Both the position numbers and the translations under genes were made by a program. From contig NZ_SIRR01000003.1 of the NCBI RefSeq assembly GCF_011634895.1, forward strand, positions 248,001 to 312,000: DNA of 64,000 nt, given 5' to 3'. Of the stretch, positions 43,532 to 52,701 are shown piece by piece (the first letter of the stretch is position 1; each line of letters begins with the position of its first letter). The DNA comes from Rheinheimera pleomorphica. Lineage in GTDB: Bacteria; Pseudomonadota; Gammaproteobacteria; Enterobacterales; Alteromonadaceae. The notes under the pieces were generated by a model. That model was given only the letters and a program-made list of their open reading frames with translations. It was not told the origin of the DNA and did no database searches.

Positions 43532-45351
43532 AGCGCGAGCTTACCGGGCGGTGGCGGGTTATCCTCTGCCAGGTAATCGCTTATCTCGTCAATAAAGTCA
43601 GCGCCATAACGGGCCAGTTTGGTTTGGCCAACACCGGAAATGGCTAACAGACTGCGGTTGTCTGTAGGCAGCTGCTGGCACATTTCAATTAAACTGGCAT
43701 CGCTAAATACCACAAAAGGCGGCACATCGTCACGCTCGGCTATGGCTTTACGCAGGGTTTTCAGCCGGGCAAACAAGGCCCGGTCGTACTGCTGCTTTGC
43801 CAGCCGCTGTGGTTCGCGTTTAACGCTTTGCAGCCGCGGTACGGCCAGGGTTAACTCGGTCTCGCCACGCAGTACCGCGCGCGCTGCCGGTTGCAGCTTC
43901 AGCACGGAATGCGCGGTAATGTCTTGTTGTAGCATGCCAAAATGAATTAACTGGCGCAAAATACTGAGCCAGTAATCATGGCTGAGTTCTTTACCTATGC
44001 CCCAGGTGGACAGCTTGTCATGGCCAAGTTCGCTGATTTTTTGGCTGTGGCCACCGCGCAAAACATCAATCACATGGTGCATACCAAAACTCTGGCCTAC
44101 CCGGTACACGCAAGACAGGGCTTTTTGTGCCAGCTCAGTGGCGTTGAATTGTTGCGGTGGCTGCAGGCAGATATCGCAGTTGCCGCAGCGGGTTTGCCGG
44201 GCCTCACCAAAATAATTCAATAATACCTGACGGCGGCAAATTTGCGCTTCAGCAAAGGCGGCCATCGCCAGAAAACGTTGCCAGGTGACTTCGGCCCGTT
44301 GTTGGTTTTCCTCGGCGTCCAGCCAGCGTTTCATCCGGCCTATGTCGGCCGGGTCAAACAGCAGCAAGGCCTCGGCGGCAACACCATCGCGACCGGCGCG
44401 GCCGGTTTCCTGATAGTAAGCTTCGATGGTGCGTGGTAATTCAAAATGCACCACATAACGGATATTCGATTTGTTTACCCCCATACCAAAGGCCACTGTG
44501 GCAACAATCAACTGATAATCGTCCCGTTTAAAGGCGTCCTGCACCAGGTTACGTTCATCACTGCTAAGGCCGGCATGATAGGCGGCAGCGTTAAAACCGC
44601 GTTGTTTTAACTGCTCGGTCAGTTCATCCACTTTGCGTCTGGAGCCGCAGTACACTATGCCACTGGCACCGTCCTGCTGCTGCACATAGCTGATCAGCTG
44701 CTCTAGCGGGCGGAATTTTTCCTGCACGGTGTAGCGGATATTAGGCCGGTCGAAACTGCCTAAATGGATATACGGCTGCTGCAGCTTAAGCTGTTGCAGG
44801 ATATCCTGCCGGGTGGCGCCGTCGGCGGTGGCGGTCAGCGCCATCACCGGCACGTTGGCAAAGCGCTGCTTTAATAATGCCAGTGCCATATAGTCTGGCC
44901 GAAAATCATGGCCCCACTGCGAGATACAATGGGCTTCGTCGATAGCAAACAGGCTAACCCCAACCTCTTGCAGCCGTTCGAGAAACTGCGGCTGTAACAA
45001 ACGCTCCGGGGCAACATACAGTAGCTTGAGTTCACCGCGGCGTAAGCGGGAAAACACCTGCAGTACCTGTTCCCGGCTTAAACTGCTGTTGACATATTCG
45101 GCAGCGATACCATTGGCTTGTAGCGCATCGACCTGATCTTTCATCAGCGACATCAACGGCGATACTACAATGGTGACTTGCGGCAGCAACAACGCTGGCA
45201 ATTGATAACATAAAGATTTACCGCCGCCGGTTGGCATCAGCACAAAGCTGTCATGGCCTTGCAGGGCAGCGTCAATTACTGCCAGTTGGCCATCGCGGAA
45301 TTCACTGTAACCAAAGGCTTGTTTTAACAGGGGGAGCAAATCTTGTATCAC
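43528..45351 (-). CDS. recQ: ATP-dependent DNA helicase RecQ
   Basis: A 607-residue 3'-5' superfamily 2 helicase of recombinational repair. Motifs: Walker [19 protein letters not shown] in [20 protein letters not shown], motif VI near ETGRAGRDG, the zinc-binding Cys set (CRRQ, CGNCDIC), RQC winged helix, and HRDC at the C-terminus. The length equals E. coli RecQ (609). It is monocistronic. Confidence 0.96.
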   Translation of the reverse strand: MIQDLLPLLKQAFGYSEFRDGQLAVIDAALQGHDSFVLMPTGGGKSLCYQLPALLLPQVTIVVSPLMSLMKDQVDALQANGIAAEYVNSSLSREQVLQVFSRLRRGELKLLYVAPERLLQPQFLERLQEVGVSLFAIDEAHCISQWGHDFRPDYMALALLKQRFANVPVMALTATADGATRQDILQQLKLQQPYIHLGSFDRPNIRYTVQEKFRPLEQLISYVQQQDGASGIVYCGSRRKVDELTEQLKQRGFNAAAYHAGLSSDERNLVQDAFKRDDYQLIVATVAFGMGVNKSNIRYVVHFELPRTIEAYYQETGRAGRDGVAAEALLLFDPADIGRMKRWLDAEENQQRAEVTWQRFLAMAAFAEAQICRRQVLLNYFGEARQTRCGNCDICLQPPQQFNATELAQKALSCVYRVGQSFGMHHVIDVLRGGHSQKISELGHDKLSTWGIGKELSHDYWLSILRQLIHFGMLQQDITAHSVLKLQPAARAVLRGETELTLAVPRLQSVKREPQRLAKQQYDRALFARLKTLRKAIAERDDVPPFVVFSDASLIEMCQQLPTDNRSLLAISGVGQTKLARYGADFIDEISDYLAEDNPPPPGKLAL

Positions 45352-45528
45352 GTATGACCATTAGTCAGCTAAAAACAGTGGTCATTCTAAAGCGAAAGCG
45401 CGCGCTCAGAAACCTTAAATTCACGCTGTCGCCAAAGTTGTCAGCCGGTTGGCCGATTTTTACCGTTCAGTGTCATGCGCGCTGCGCCAAAGCGGCGTAT
45501 AATGCCCGCTCAGTTGCCGGAGCCAGTC

Positions 45529-46437
45529 ATGTCGTTAAGCCGAGAACAAAAACTCGGCGGTATTTTTGCCGCCAGTGCCTATAGTTTATGGGGCCTTGCC
45601 CCGCTGTACTTTAAACAAATCGATTTTATTCCCGCCAGCGAAATTCTGATCCATCGCATTGTCTGGTCGTTTTTGTTGCTCTTGCTGGTTTTGCTGGCGT
45701 TAAAGCAAGGCAATAAAGTGTTGGCGATACTGCGTCAACCGAAAATGCTGGGCTGGTTGCTGTTGTCCGCTGTATTGCTCGGCGGTAACTGGGGCTTGTT
45801 TATCTGGGCGGTCAACAACCAGCATATGCTCGATGCCAGTTTAGGCTACTACATTAACCCACTGCTTAATGTGCTGCTGGGGATGCTGTTTTTGGGCGAG
45901 CGGCTGCGCAAGCTGCAATGGGGCGCGGTGGCGCTGGCCAGCAGTGGCGTGTTGATCCAGCTAATAACCTTCGGCTCTTTGCCCTGGATAGCGCTAACGC
46001 TGGCCGGCTCGTTCGCCATTTATGGCTTAATGCGCAAGAAGCTGGCGGTCGATGCCATCAGCGGCTTATTCTATGAGTCCTTGCTGTTGTTGCCTTTGGC
46101 GCTGTGGTACTGGGGCTTTTATGCCGACAGCAGTGCGGTAAACCTGTGGCACAACAGCTGGCAGTTAAACAGCTATTTAATCGCTGCCGGTCTGGTGACT
46201 ACGGTACCTTTGCTGTGTTTTATCGCCGGGGCGCGCCGGTTGCAGCTGTCGACGATGGGCTTTTTTCAATATATCGGCCCCAGCTGTATGTTTGTGTTTG
46301 GCGTCTGGTTATATCATGAACCTTTTGCCGCTGAACGTTTTGTCACTTTTGGCCTGATCTGGCTGGCGTTGCTGCTGTACAGTTTTGACGCCTGGCGGCA
46401 CAACCGGCAACGCCGGCAGGCGCTGCGGCTAAAATGA
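45529..46437 (+). CDS. rarD: RarD-type EamA-family transporter
   Basis: A 302-residue inner-membrane protein with ten membrane segments in two EamA repeats, matching the RarD/chloramphenicol-sensitivity group. Characteristic parts are GLAPLYFKQIDFIPASEILIHR, YYINPLLNVLLGMLFLGERL and FFQYIGPSCMFVFGVWLYHE. The substrate is unknown. The start at 45529 is supported by GGAG; in-frame upstream ATGs lack a ribosome site. Confidence 0.9.
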   Translation: MSLSREQKLGGIFAASAYSLWGLAPLYFKQIDFIPASEILIHRIVWSFLLLLLVLLALKQGNKVLAILRQPKMLGWLLLSAVLLGGNWGLFIWAVNNQHMLDASLGYYINPLLNVLLGMLFLGERLRKLQWGAVALASSGVLIQLITFGSLPWIALTLAGSFAIYGLMRKKLAVDAISGLFYESLLLLPLALWYWGFYADSSAVNLWHNSWQLNSYLIAAGLVTTVPLLCFIAGARRLQLSTMGFFQYIGPSCMFVFGVWLYHEPFAAERFVTFGLIWLALLLYSFDAWRHNRQRRQALRLK

Positions 46438-46476
46438 CCGCTAAGCGCAAGCCGAAGAGCATAAAGGAGAGTAAAA

Positions 46477-47154
46477 ATGGCAAGCAGTATTGACCTGATT
46501 GCAGTGCTTTGGTTTTTCGGCCTGTGGATTGGTTATACCTTATTCGCGAAGCGGCGGGCTAAAGTGGTCAGCTGCTTATCGTATGAACTCAGGCGCAAGC
46601 GCAATGACTGGATGCAAAAAATGCTGCTGCGCGATAACAAGATGGCCGACGTTGGGCTCATTTCCACGTTAGAGCGCAATGTGACCTTCTTTGCCTCCAG
46701 TACCTTGCTCATTTTGGCCGGCTTGCTGACCGCCATGACATCGGCAGAAAAACTCAGCCTGATGCTCTCCAACCTGGTGCCCTGGGCCAGCTATACCGAG
46801 GGCGCAGTGCAGCTTAAACTGTTGTTGCTCACCTTTATCTTTGTGTTTGCTTTTTTTCAGTTTACCTGGTCGTTACGTCAGTACGGCTTTTGCGGCGTGC
46901 TGATAGGCGCCGCACCGGATGGCCGCGGTTTGAGCAGTGATGAGCAGCAGTTGTACGCCAACCGCGCGGCCAAGGTGATTGATCAGGCCGGGCATTCGTT
47001 TAACTACGGCCTGCGCTCGATTTACTTTTCGCTGTCGGCATTGGCCTGGTTTATCGATCCGATATTATTTATGGTGGCGGCGGTGGTCGTTATGCTGGTA
47101 ATGAAGCAGCGCGAATTTCACTCTAAGGTGCTAAAAGCGCTGCAGGAGTGCTAA
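46477..47154 (+). CDS. DUF599 membrane protein
   Basis: A 225-residue protein of the DUF599 family with four membrane segments: about 9-23, 68-85, 105-125 and a C-terminal pair near 190-215. Conserved-looking features are RRKRNDWMQKMLLRD and FSFxWSLRQY-type sequence (FFQFTWSLRQYGFC). Function is unknown. A strong AAGGAG lies before the ATG; it is 39 bp after rarD and probably co-transcribed. Confidence 0.8.
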   Translation: MASSIDLIAVLWFFGLWIGYTLFAKRRAKVVSCLSYELRRKRNDWMQKMLLRDNKMADVGLISTLERNVTFFASSTLLILAGLLTAMTSAEKLSLMLSNLVPWASYTEGAVQLKLLLLTFIFVFAFFQFTWSLRQYGFCGVLIGAAPDGRGLSSDEQQLYANRAAKVIDQAGHSFNYGLRSIYFSLSALAWFIDPILFMVAAVVVMLVMKQREFHSKVLKALQEC

Positions 47155-47157
47155 TAC

Positions 47158-47221
47158 CCTGCAAGGGCGAAGCCTGAACATGTCAAGTGTTCTGACCCCT
47201 TGAAAATCAGGGAACGCAGGG
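47158..47221. repeat. Nested inverted repeats between convergent genes, REP-like
   Basis: An outer CCCTGC / GCAGGG pair and an inner CAAGGG / CCCTTG pair enclose TCAAGTGTTCTGACCCC. This resembles REP-type fragments from memory. It may simply act as a terminator between the DUF599 and dolP genes. Confidence 0.35.
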
Positions 47222-47222
47222 G

Positions 47223-47798
47223 TTAGTTTTGACGCAGTTCAAACGCCTGCACTACGCGGGCGACGCCATCGACATGGCGGGCGATGTCCACCGCTTTGGC
47301 GGCTTCCTGCGCGTTAACGATACCCATTAAAAACACCTCGGCGTTTTCGGTGACCACTTTAATATTTAACCCGCTTACCTGCTCGTCGGCCAGTAACTGG
47401 GTTTTTACTTTGGTAGAAATCCAGCCATCGCGGGTGCGGGTGGTCATGGCGGTGTTGTTGCCAAGCCGGATTTGGTTTTGTACATCGCGCACGCCGTCAA
47501 TTTTGCTGACCAGTGCCTGTGCCTGCTGGCGGATTTGCTCGCTGCGGGTTTGTCCGGTAAGCAGCAGCACCCCGTTATAACTGGTGACGTTGATATTGCT
47601 GCCTTCAGCCGTTAACGCATCATCTGCCAGGGCGCGCTGGGCTTTTAACACGGCATTTTTATCGTCAATTTGGGCGCCGAGGGTGCGGCGGTCATTGGCC
47701 GAGGTCACAGCAGTGGCGCCACCGGCAACCACAGCTGCAGCACAGCCTTGCAACAGCGCCAGCAACGTGCAGGTGAGGATCAGCTTTGGCGTATTCAT
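47223..47798 (-). CDS. dolP: Outer-membrane lipoprotein DolP (YraP), double BON domain
   Basis: A 191-residue lipoprotein. The signal peptide ends in LLQGC and two BON domains follow (about 55-115 and 120-185), the second ending VFLMGIVNAQEAAKAVDIA. Family knowledge: DolP binds anionic lipids and supports outer-membrane integrity and BAM/amidase function. It overlaps diaA by 4 bp and is the last gene of the lpoA-yraN-diaA-dolP operon, whose order is conserved in enterics and Pseudomonas. Confidence 0.92.
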   Translation of the reverse strand: MNTPKLILTCTLLALLQGCAAAVVAGGATAVTSANDRRTLGAQIDDKNAVLKAQRALADDALTAEGSNINVTSYNGVLLLTGQTRSEQIRQQAQALVSKIDGVRDVQNQIRLGNNTAMTTRTRDGWISTKVKTQLLADEQVSGLNIKVVTENAEVFLMGIVNAQEAAKAVDIARHVDGVARVVQAFELRQN

Positions 47799-48376
47799 AA
47801 ATCTCCTTGTTGTGGAAACAACGTCATATCAATCAGTTCGCACAGGGTGTGCAGTAAAAAGGTGTAACATTCAAAGATCCGCGCCCGGCGGTGGGCCGGT
47901 ACTTTTAATTCAACATCCTGCTGGTTTAGCAAACCGGACAGCTCACCGCTGCCATCTACCGTCAGGGCGATGATCTTCATATCATTGGTTAACGCTGCTT
48001 CGACCGCTTTGATCAGGCTGGGTTCATTGCCACTGCTCGATACCACCAGTAAAACATCCTGGCTTTGGCCCAGAGCCTTTATTTGCCGGGCCAGATAATC
48101 TTGCTGATGACTGTGCTGCAGGCTGTTGTTGTGATTCTGCAGTGCCAGCGCAGGCAAACAGGGGCGTTCGGTTTCAAACTGGTCCAGCAGCAGCTGGCTG
48201 AAATGACTGGCCAGGGCACTGGTGGCACCTTCGCCGACACAAATTACTTTACCGCCACTGACCAGGTTGTTGACGATGACAAAAGCGGCGTTTTCCAGAG
48301 GGCCGGACAGGCTTTCGCCGGCAGCAATCATGGTTTGAATATTTTCACTAAATAGCTGACGTATATGTTCTTGCAT
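47795..48376 (-). CDS. diaA: SIS-domain initiator-binding protein DiaA
   Basis: A 193-residue SIS-domain protein of the DiaA/GmhA family. E. coli DiaA binds DnaA and promotes timely replication initiation. The start at 48376 aligns with E. coli DiaA (MQExI) and has AGGA 8 nt upstream; the in-frame start 15 bp earlier is less likely. The region FETERPCLPALAL and SHLRR-like C-terminal HRRARIFECYTF match the family. The SIS core is GEGATSALASHF and VVSSSGNEPSLIKAV. Confidence 0.88.
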   Translation of the reverse strand: MQEHIRQLFSENIQTMIAAGESLSGPLENAAFVIVNNLVSGGKVICVGEGATSALASHFSQLLLDQFETERPCLPALALQNHNNSLQHSHQQDYLARQIKALGQSQDVLLVVSSSGNEPSLIKAVEAALTNDMKIIALTVDGSGELSGLLNQQDVELKVPAHRRARIFECYTFLLHTLCELIDMTLFPQQGDL

Positions 48377-48412
48377 CAGGCTGTCCTGCATGGTCTGGTT
48401 AGGTCTTCAGCG

Positions 48413-48760
48413 TTACTGTGTGATGGCATTTTTAATCCACTGAAACTGATAGGGCGGCTGTCCCTCTATGGCCAGCACATCCAGCCGGCAGGGCTGATCA
48501 GATTGGCGCTGCTGTTGCAGATACCAGCGGCTGGCACGCAGCAGCTTTTGCTGCTTACTAAAGGTTACTGCGGCAGCGGCACCACCAAAGGCCGTGCTGG
48601 CGCGGTATTTTACTTCAACAAATACCAGGGTGCTGCCGTCACGCATTATCAGATCTATTTCACCGGCTTTACACTGATAATTGCATTGCAGCAGCTGCAA
48701 ACCCTGACGCTGCAAATAGTCGGCGCCGAGCTGTTCATATTGCTGGCCAAGGTTATTCAT
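48413..48760 (-). CDS. yraN: UPF0102 protein YraN
   Basis: A 115-residue protein of UPF0102 with a PD-(D/E)xK-like nuclease core: GEIDLIMRDGSTLVFVEVKYR. Length is typical. It lies between lpoA (6 bp upstream) and diaA. The cellular role is unknown; a Holliday-junction or repair nuclease link has been proposed for the family but not shown. Confidence 0.9.
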   Translation of the reverse strand: MNNLGQQYEQLGADYLQRQGLQLLQCNYQCKAGEIDLIMRDGSTLVFVEVKYRASTAFGGAAAAVTFSKQQKLLRASRWYLQQQRQSDQPCRLDVLAIEGQPPYQFQWIKNAITQ

Positions 48761-48766
48761 CCGTGC

Positions 48767-50611
48767 TCAGGGCTCCTGTAGCGGCAACAAACGATTATTG
48801 CGATAACTGGCCCAGCTAAGCTGGCGCAACAAGCTGCCATCTGGTTGCAACTGCAGCTGGCCGGTCAGGCCGGCGAATATGGCCGAGGGCAGTTGTTGTT
48901 GCTGGCGCAGGCTGCCGATCAGCTGGTAGGCGTCAAAGCCCATAGCAAATAAACGCTGCAGGGTTTCATCCTGCTCGGCGAACAATTGCTTGTACTGCTG
49001 ACGCAGCTCAACACTGTTTTGTTCACCCAGCATCCACGGCATTTCGGTAAAGGTCAGGCCGTTTAAATCCCGTAAATCGGTTACATCTAAACTGGTACTG
49101 TGGCTGCGGGAGCTGGCATACAGCGGCAGGCGCGGTGCAGTCTGGCTGATTGACACGTCGATAAACGGCTTAAACAACCGGGTTTGTACCGGGTCTGCCA
49201 GCAGATAAATGGCGTCAATGTCCAACCGGCTATGGGGATCGGCTTCCAGTTTTTCTGCCGTTAACGCATTAATTTGCTTGACGCGTTCACGGCTGTGATC
49301 GGTTTCCAGCAGGGTGCTGATCAACTGCTCCAACTCGGCTTTGCTAGTAAACTGATGTAACTCAGGGGGCGGATTGCCCAGCTGTTGCCAGTGGGCGGCA
49401 AAACGCTGCTGCATCCGCAGGCTGATATTATTACTGGCGCTGATAATGGCTGGCCGCTGATAGTTTTTTTGCGCAAACAGCTGCGCCATTTGCGCGGCTT
49501 CATCTTCCATACTCAGGGCAAAATAAAATTGTTCAGCTTTGGCTGCAGCCTGGTTGTCTTTGCTGTTAAGAAATAACGTTGGCCACTGCCAATCGGCCTG
49601 CTGGCTGACACGGTCAACCTGCTGTTTTAACAAAGGCCCTATAACAAAATCGGCTTGTGCCTGCGCCACCTGTTGGCTTAGGGCAGCATTGTCCTGCTGG
49701 CTGTCGATAAATACCAGTGCGGTTTGCCCGGCGCTGGCCGCGGCTAGAATACCGTATTGTATCGCCTGCGCATGCTGGCGAAATTGACCACTTAGCGGCA
49801 GTAGCACGGCAATACGTTTTGGCTGATACGGCGTCAGGCTCAGTAGCTGCTGTACCGCGGCCGGCAGTTGTTGCTGTGCCGGTAATGTCGGGTAGCGGCG
49901 TTGCCAATCGGCAAACGCCTGTTGTAGCGCCTCGGGCTGGCCGATAAAACGCCGGCTTAGTTTTGCCAGGTTAAGCCAGCCCAATGTGTTTTGGCTGGCG
50001 GCAGTACGCAGACTTTCCAACTGGCTGTCGCTCAGGGCTGACAGGCTTTGCCATAACAGCTCAGCATACTGCGGGTAATGTTGCAGTACGTCGGGCTGCG
50101 CTTCAAGCTGTAACAGGCTGCGGCTGGCGGGCAGCAAGCGTTGCTGCGCCAACTGATATTGCGCACTGAGCCAGAGAAATTCTGCCTGGTCGGCATTATC
50201 CAGCGTGCTGACATCGGTATTGTCCAGCAACAGGCTCAGGCTTTGGTGTTGCTCAGTGGCTAAATACGCTTTTAGCAATACCAGGGTGTTTTGCCGCACT
50301 ATCATCGGGTAGGGGCTGCGTTTTAAATTTTCGCTAATCGCCAGCGCTAATAAGTAATCCTGCTCGTCCAACGCTTGTCTGGCCGCTTTTAGCAGATGAT
50401 AGTGCTGGGCTTCCTGTTGATAGTTCGCCGCCAGCTGATAAAGCTGCCGTGCATTTTGTAATGCTGGCGGTTGCGTTGTGCTGTCATCTGCGGTTTCAGC
50501 CGGAGTCAGTGGCGGTTTTACCGGGCCCTGAGCACAGCTGGCAACAACAGTGCTGAGGCAGAGAAATAACACGGGCTTTAATTTGCTGGAAGTCACAATG
50601 CACAGTACCAT
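48767..50611 (-). CDS. lpoA: Penicillin-binding protein 1A activator LpoA (LppC/YraM)
   Basis: A 614-residue outer-membrane lipoprotein with lipobox VVASC. A helical TPR-like N-terminal domain (about 50-240) precedes a C-terminal type-I periplasmic-binding-protein fold starting KRIAVLLPLSGQFRQHAQAIQYGIL. LpoA reaches through the periplasm to activate PBP1A. The start is uncertain: the ATG at 50611 is given, but a GTG at 50596 would give a more typical signal peptide and a TTG at 50656 a longer one; none has a good ribosome site. It is divergent from rsmI. Confidence 0.9.
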   Translation of the reverse strand: MVLCIVTSSKLKPVLFLCLSTVVASCAQGPVKPPLTPAETADDSTTQPPALQNARQLYQLAANYQQEAQHYHLLKAARQALDEQDYLLALAISENLKRSPYPMIVRQNTLVLLKAYLATEQHQSLSLLLDNTDVSTLDNADQAEFLWLSAQYQLAQQRLLPASRSLLQLEAQPDVLQHYPQYAELLWQSLSALSDSQLESLRTAASQNTLGWLNLAKLSRRFIGQPEALQQAFADWQRRYPTLPAQQQLPAAVQQLLSLTPYQPKRIAVLLPLSGQFRQHAQAIQYGILAAASAGQTALVFIDSQQDNAALSQQVAQAQADFVIGPLLKQQVDRVSQQADWQWPTLFLNSKDNQAAAKAEQFYFALSMEDEAAQMAQLFAQKNYQRPAIISASNNISLRMQQRFAAHWQQLGNPPPELHQFTSKAELEQLISTLLETDHSRERVKQINALTAEKLEADPHSRLDIDAIYLLADPVQTRLFKPFIDVSISQTAPRLPLYASSRSHSTSLDVTDLRDLNGLTFTEMPWMLGEQNSVELRQQYKQLFAEQDETLQRLFAMGFDAYQLIGSLRQQQQLPSAIFAGLTGQLQLQPDGSLLRQLSWASYRNNRLLPLQEP

Positions 50612-50681
50612 AGCGAAACATGGTCTTATCTTACTGAGACTGCCGGTCAAGCTCAATTAAATAGCGTACATTAATCATCAA

Positions 50682-51533
50682 ATGGCAAAAGATAACGGTT
50701 TTTTATATGTAGTGGCGACGCCAATTGGCAATTTGGACGATATCAGCCAGCGGGCAACGGCTATCCTGCAACAGGTTGATTGGATAGCCGCCGAAGATAC
50801 CCGCCATACCGGGCGCTTGCTGTCGCATTTAGGCATCAGTGCCAGAACTATTGCGTTGCACGATCATAATGAAAAACAGCGGGCGGCCAGCATTATTCAA
50901 AAGTGTTTGGCGGGCGAAAATGTGGCGCTGGTGTCTGATGCCGGCACGCCGCTGATCAGCGATCCGGGCTACAGCTTAGTGCGCCAGTGCCGCGACGCCG
51001 GGGTGCGGGTTATTCCCATTCCTGGCCCTTGTGCGCTGATCACCGCCTTGTGCGCCGCTGGTTTGCCAACGGACAAATTTCACTTTATCGGCTTTTTATT
51101 GGCCAAAAGCCAGCAGCGGCAAAACCAGCTGGCTGAGGTACCGGCCGGTGTCGGTACTATTATTTGTTATGACACGGCCCGACGGATTAAAGACAGCTTG
51201 CAGGATGTGGCGCAGGTATTTGGTCGCGATCGCGAGCTGGTGCTGGCCAAAGAGCTGACTAAAACTTTTGAACATCTGGAGTACGGCACCGCCGCGCAGA
51301 TCACTGCCTGGCTTGAGGACGACCCACAGCGCTGCCAGGGCGAAATGGTGCTGATGATAGCGCCGACACCGAAGGCAGATACTGACGTTAGCGAGGCTGA
51401 GATCAATACGTTAAAGCTGCTGCTAACCGAGCTGCCGCTAAAGAAAGCGGCGGCATTCACCGCACAAATTCACGGTGGCAAGAAAAACGCGTTATATAAA
51501 GTGGCATTGCAATTGTCTGGTGAAACCGAATAA
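50682..51533 (+). CDS. rsmI: 16S rRNA C1402 2'-O-methyltransferase RsmI
   Basis: A 283-residue SAM-dependent methyltransferase of the tetrapyrrole-methylase fold that 2'-O-methylates C1402 of 16S rRNA. Hallmarks: VVATPIGNLDDISQRA, AAEDTRHTGRLLSH, VSDAGTPLISDPGY and PIPGPCALITAL. It is divergent from lpoA and immediately upstream of rnpB (about 20 bp), as in many gammaproteobacteria. Confidence 0.95.
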   Translation: MAKDNGFLYVVATPIGNLDDISQRATAILQQVDWIAAEDTRHTGRLLSHLGISARTIALHDHNEKQRAASIIQKCLAGENVALVSDAGTPLISDPGYSLVRQCRDAGVRVIPIPGPCALITALCAAGLPTDKFHFIGFLLAKSQQRQNQLAEVPAGVGTIICYDTARRIKDSLQDVAQVFGRDRELVLAKELTKTFEHLEYGTAAQITAWLEDDPQRCQGEMVLMIAPTPKADTDVSEAEINTLKLLLTELPLKKAAAFTAQIHGGKKNALYKVALQLSGETE

Positions 51534-51554
51534 AACCAGTATAATTGCTGCCGT

Positions 51555-51922
<368 letters not shown>

Positions 51923-51939
51923 TTTTTCCCCTCTGGCGG

Positions 51940-52575
51940 CTAATTGTCGCCAAAGCCCCTTTTAGGTGCCTTTGGCAGCGGCTGCTGCTTAATATCCAGC
52001 TTAATATCCAAGGTTTTTATGCTGTCGTTAGTTAGCTTAAGCTGTTGTGTTGGCGCCGGTTGTTGCTGCCATGGGTGCCACAGGCTTAGCTGAAAATCTG
52101 TCGCTGGCAAGTCGGTAAATTTTGCCTCGCCGTTTGCATCGGTTACCGCACTGTAGCGACTGGCACTGACATAAAGATAAGCCAGCATAGTGTCATGTAT
52201 ATTGCAGCCCAGCGTCACTATGCCAGCCTGATCAAATACCACCGGCGCTTTTGGTTTACCGGCATACAAATGCAATTCAAAGGTTTTCGCCTTCGAAAAC
52301 GAATAAACATGGTGGCGGGTTTTGTCCAGATTAGGAAACTCCACCGCAGTACCCTGCCTTATTACACTGACAAAAGGCTGAAATGTAAGGCCTTGCTGAA
52401 CCACCTGCGCTAACTCAGCGTCGGCCGTGGCCGGGTATTGACTATTTACCAGTTCTATTACGGTGTAAGGCAAGGGGTTTTGTTCAGTATCGGTGATTTT
52501 GATACTTAACTCAGCAGCCAACGGCTGCACGGCAAAGGCGAGCAATATAAAAAAAAAGGCGTTCAGCATAACCAT
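51940..52575 (-). CDS. Exported cupredoxin-like (methylamine utilization-type) protein
   Basis: A 211-residue exported protein (signal peptide around FFFILLAFAVQPLAA). Its core is a plastocyanin-like fold: TRHHVYSFSK, FELHLYAGKP, then VTLGCNIHDTMLAYLYVS, where His, Cys and later Met/His are candidate copper ligands. This matches proteins annotated as methylamine utilization or cupredoxin-like in Alteromonadales. The C-terminal half is an Ig-like/carboxypeptidase-regulatory type segment (TDANGEAKFTDLP). The start is uncertain; 52575 is one of several candidates, including GTG 52602. It is downstream of the TonB receptor with a terminator between. Confidence 0.65.
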   Translation of the reverse strand: MVMLNAFFFILLAFAVQPLAAELSIKITDTEQNPLPYTVIELVNSQYPATADAELAQVVQQGLTFQPFVSVIRQGTAVEFPNLDKTRHHVYSFSKAKTFELHLYAGKPKAPVVFDQAGIVTLGCNIHDTMLAYLYVSASRYSAVTDANGEAKFTDLPATDFQLSLWHPWQQQPAPTQQLKLTNDSIKTLDIKLDIKQQPLPKAPKRGFGDN

Positions 52576-52659
52576 ACTTACGGTTGCGTAATGTTGTTTC
52601 ACGATAGTACATTCGGACAGGAAAAGCACCGATAACTTATTGGCATAATGCCGGCAGCT

Positions 52660-52686
52660 GAAAAGCCCGCATTAAGCGGGCTTTTC
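52660..52686 (-). terminator. Terminator after the TonB-dependent receptor
   Basis: A perfect 11-bp stem (GAAAAGCCCGC / GCGGGCTTTTC) with a 5-nt loop lies 15 bp after the receptor stop on the minus strand. The T-run lies within the 3' arm. Confidence 0.75.
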
Positions 52687-52701
52687 AGCAATAGCTGGAA
52701 C

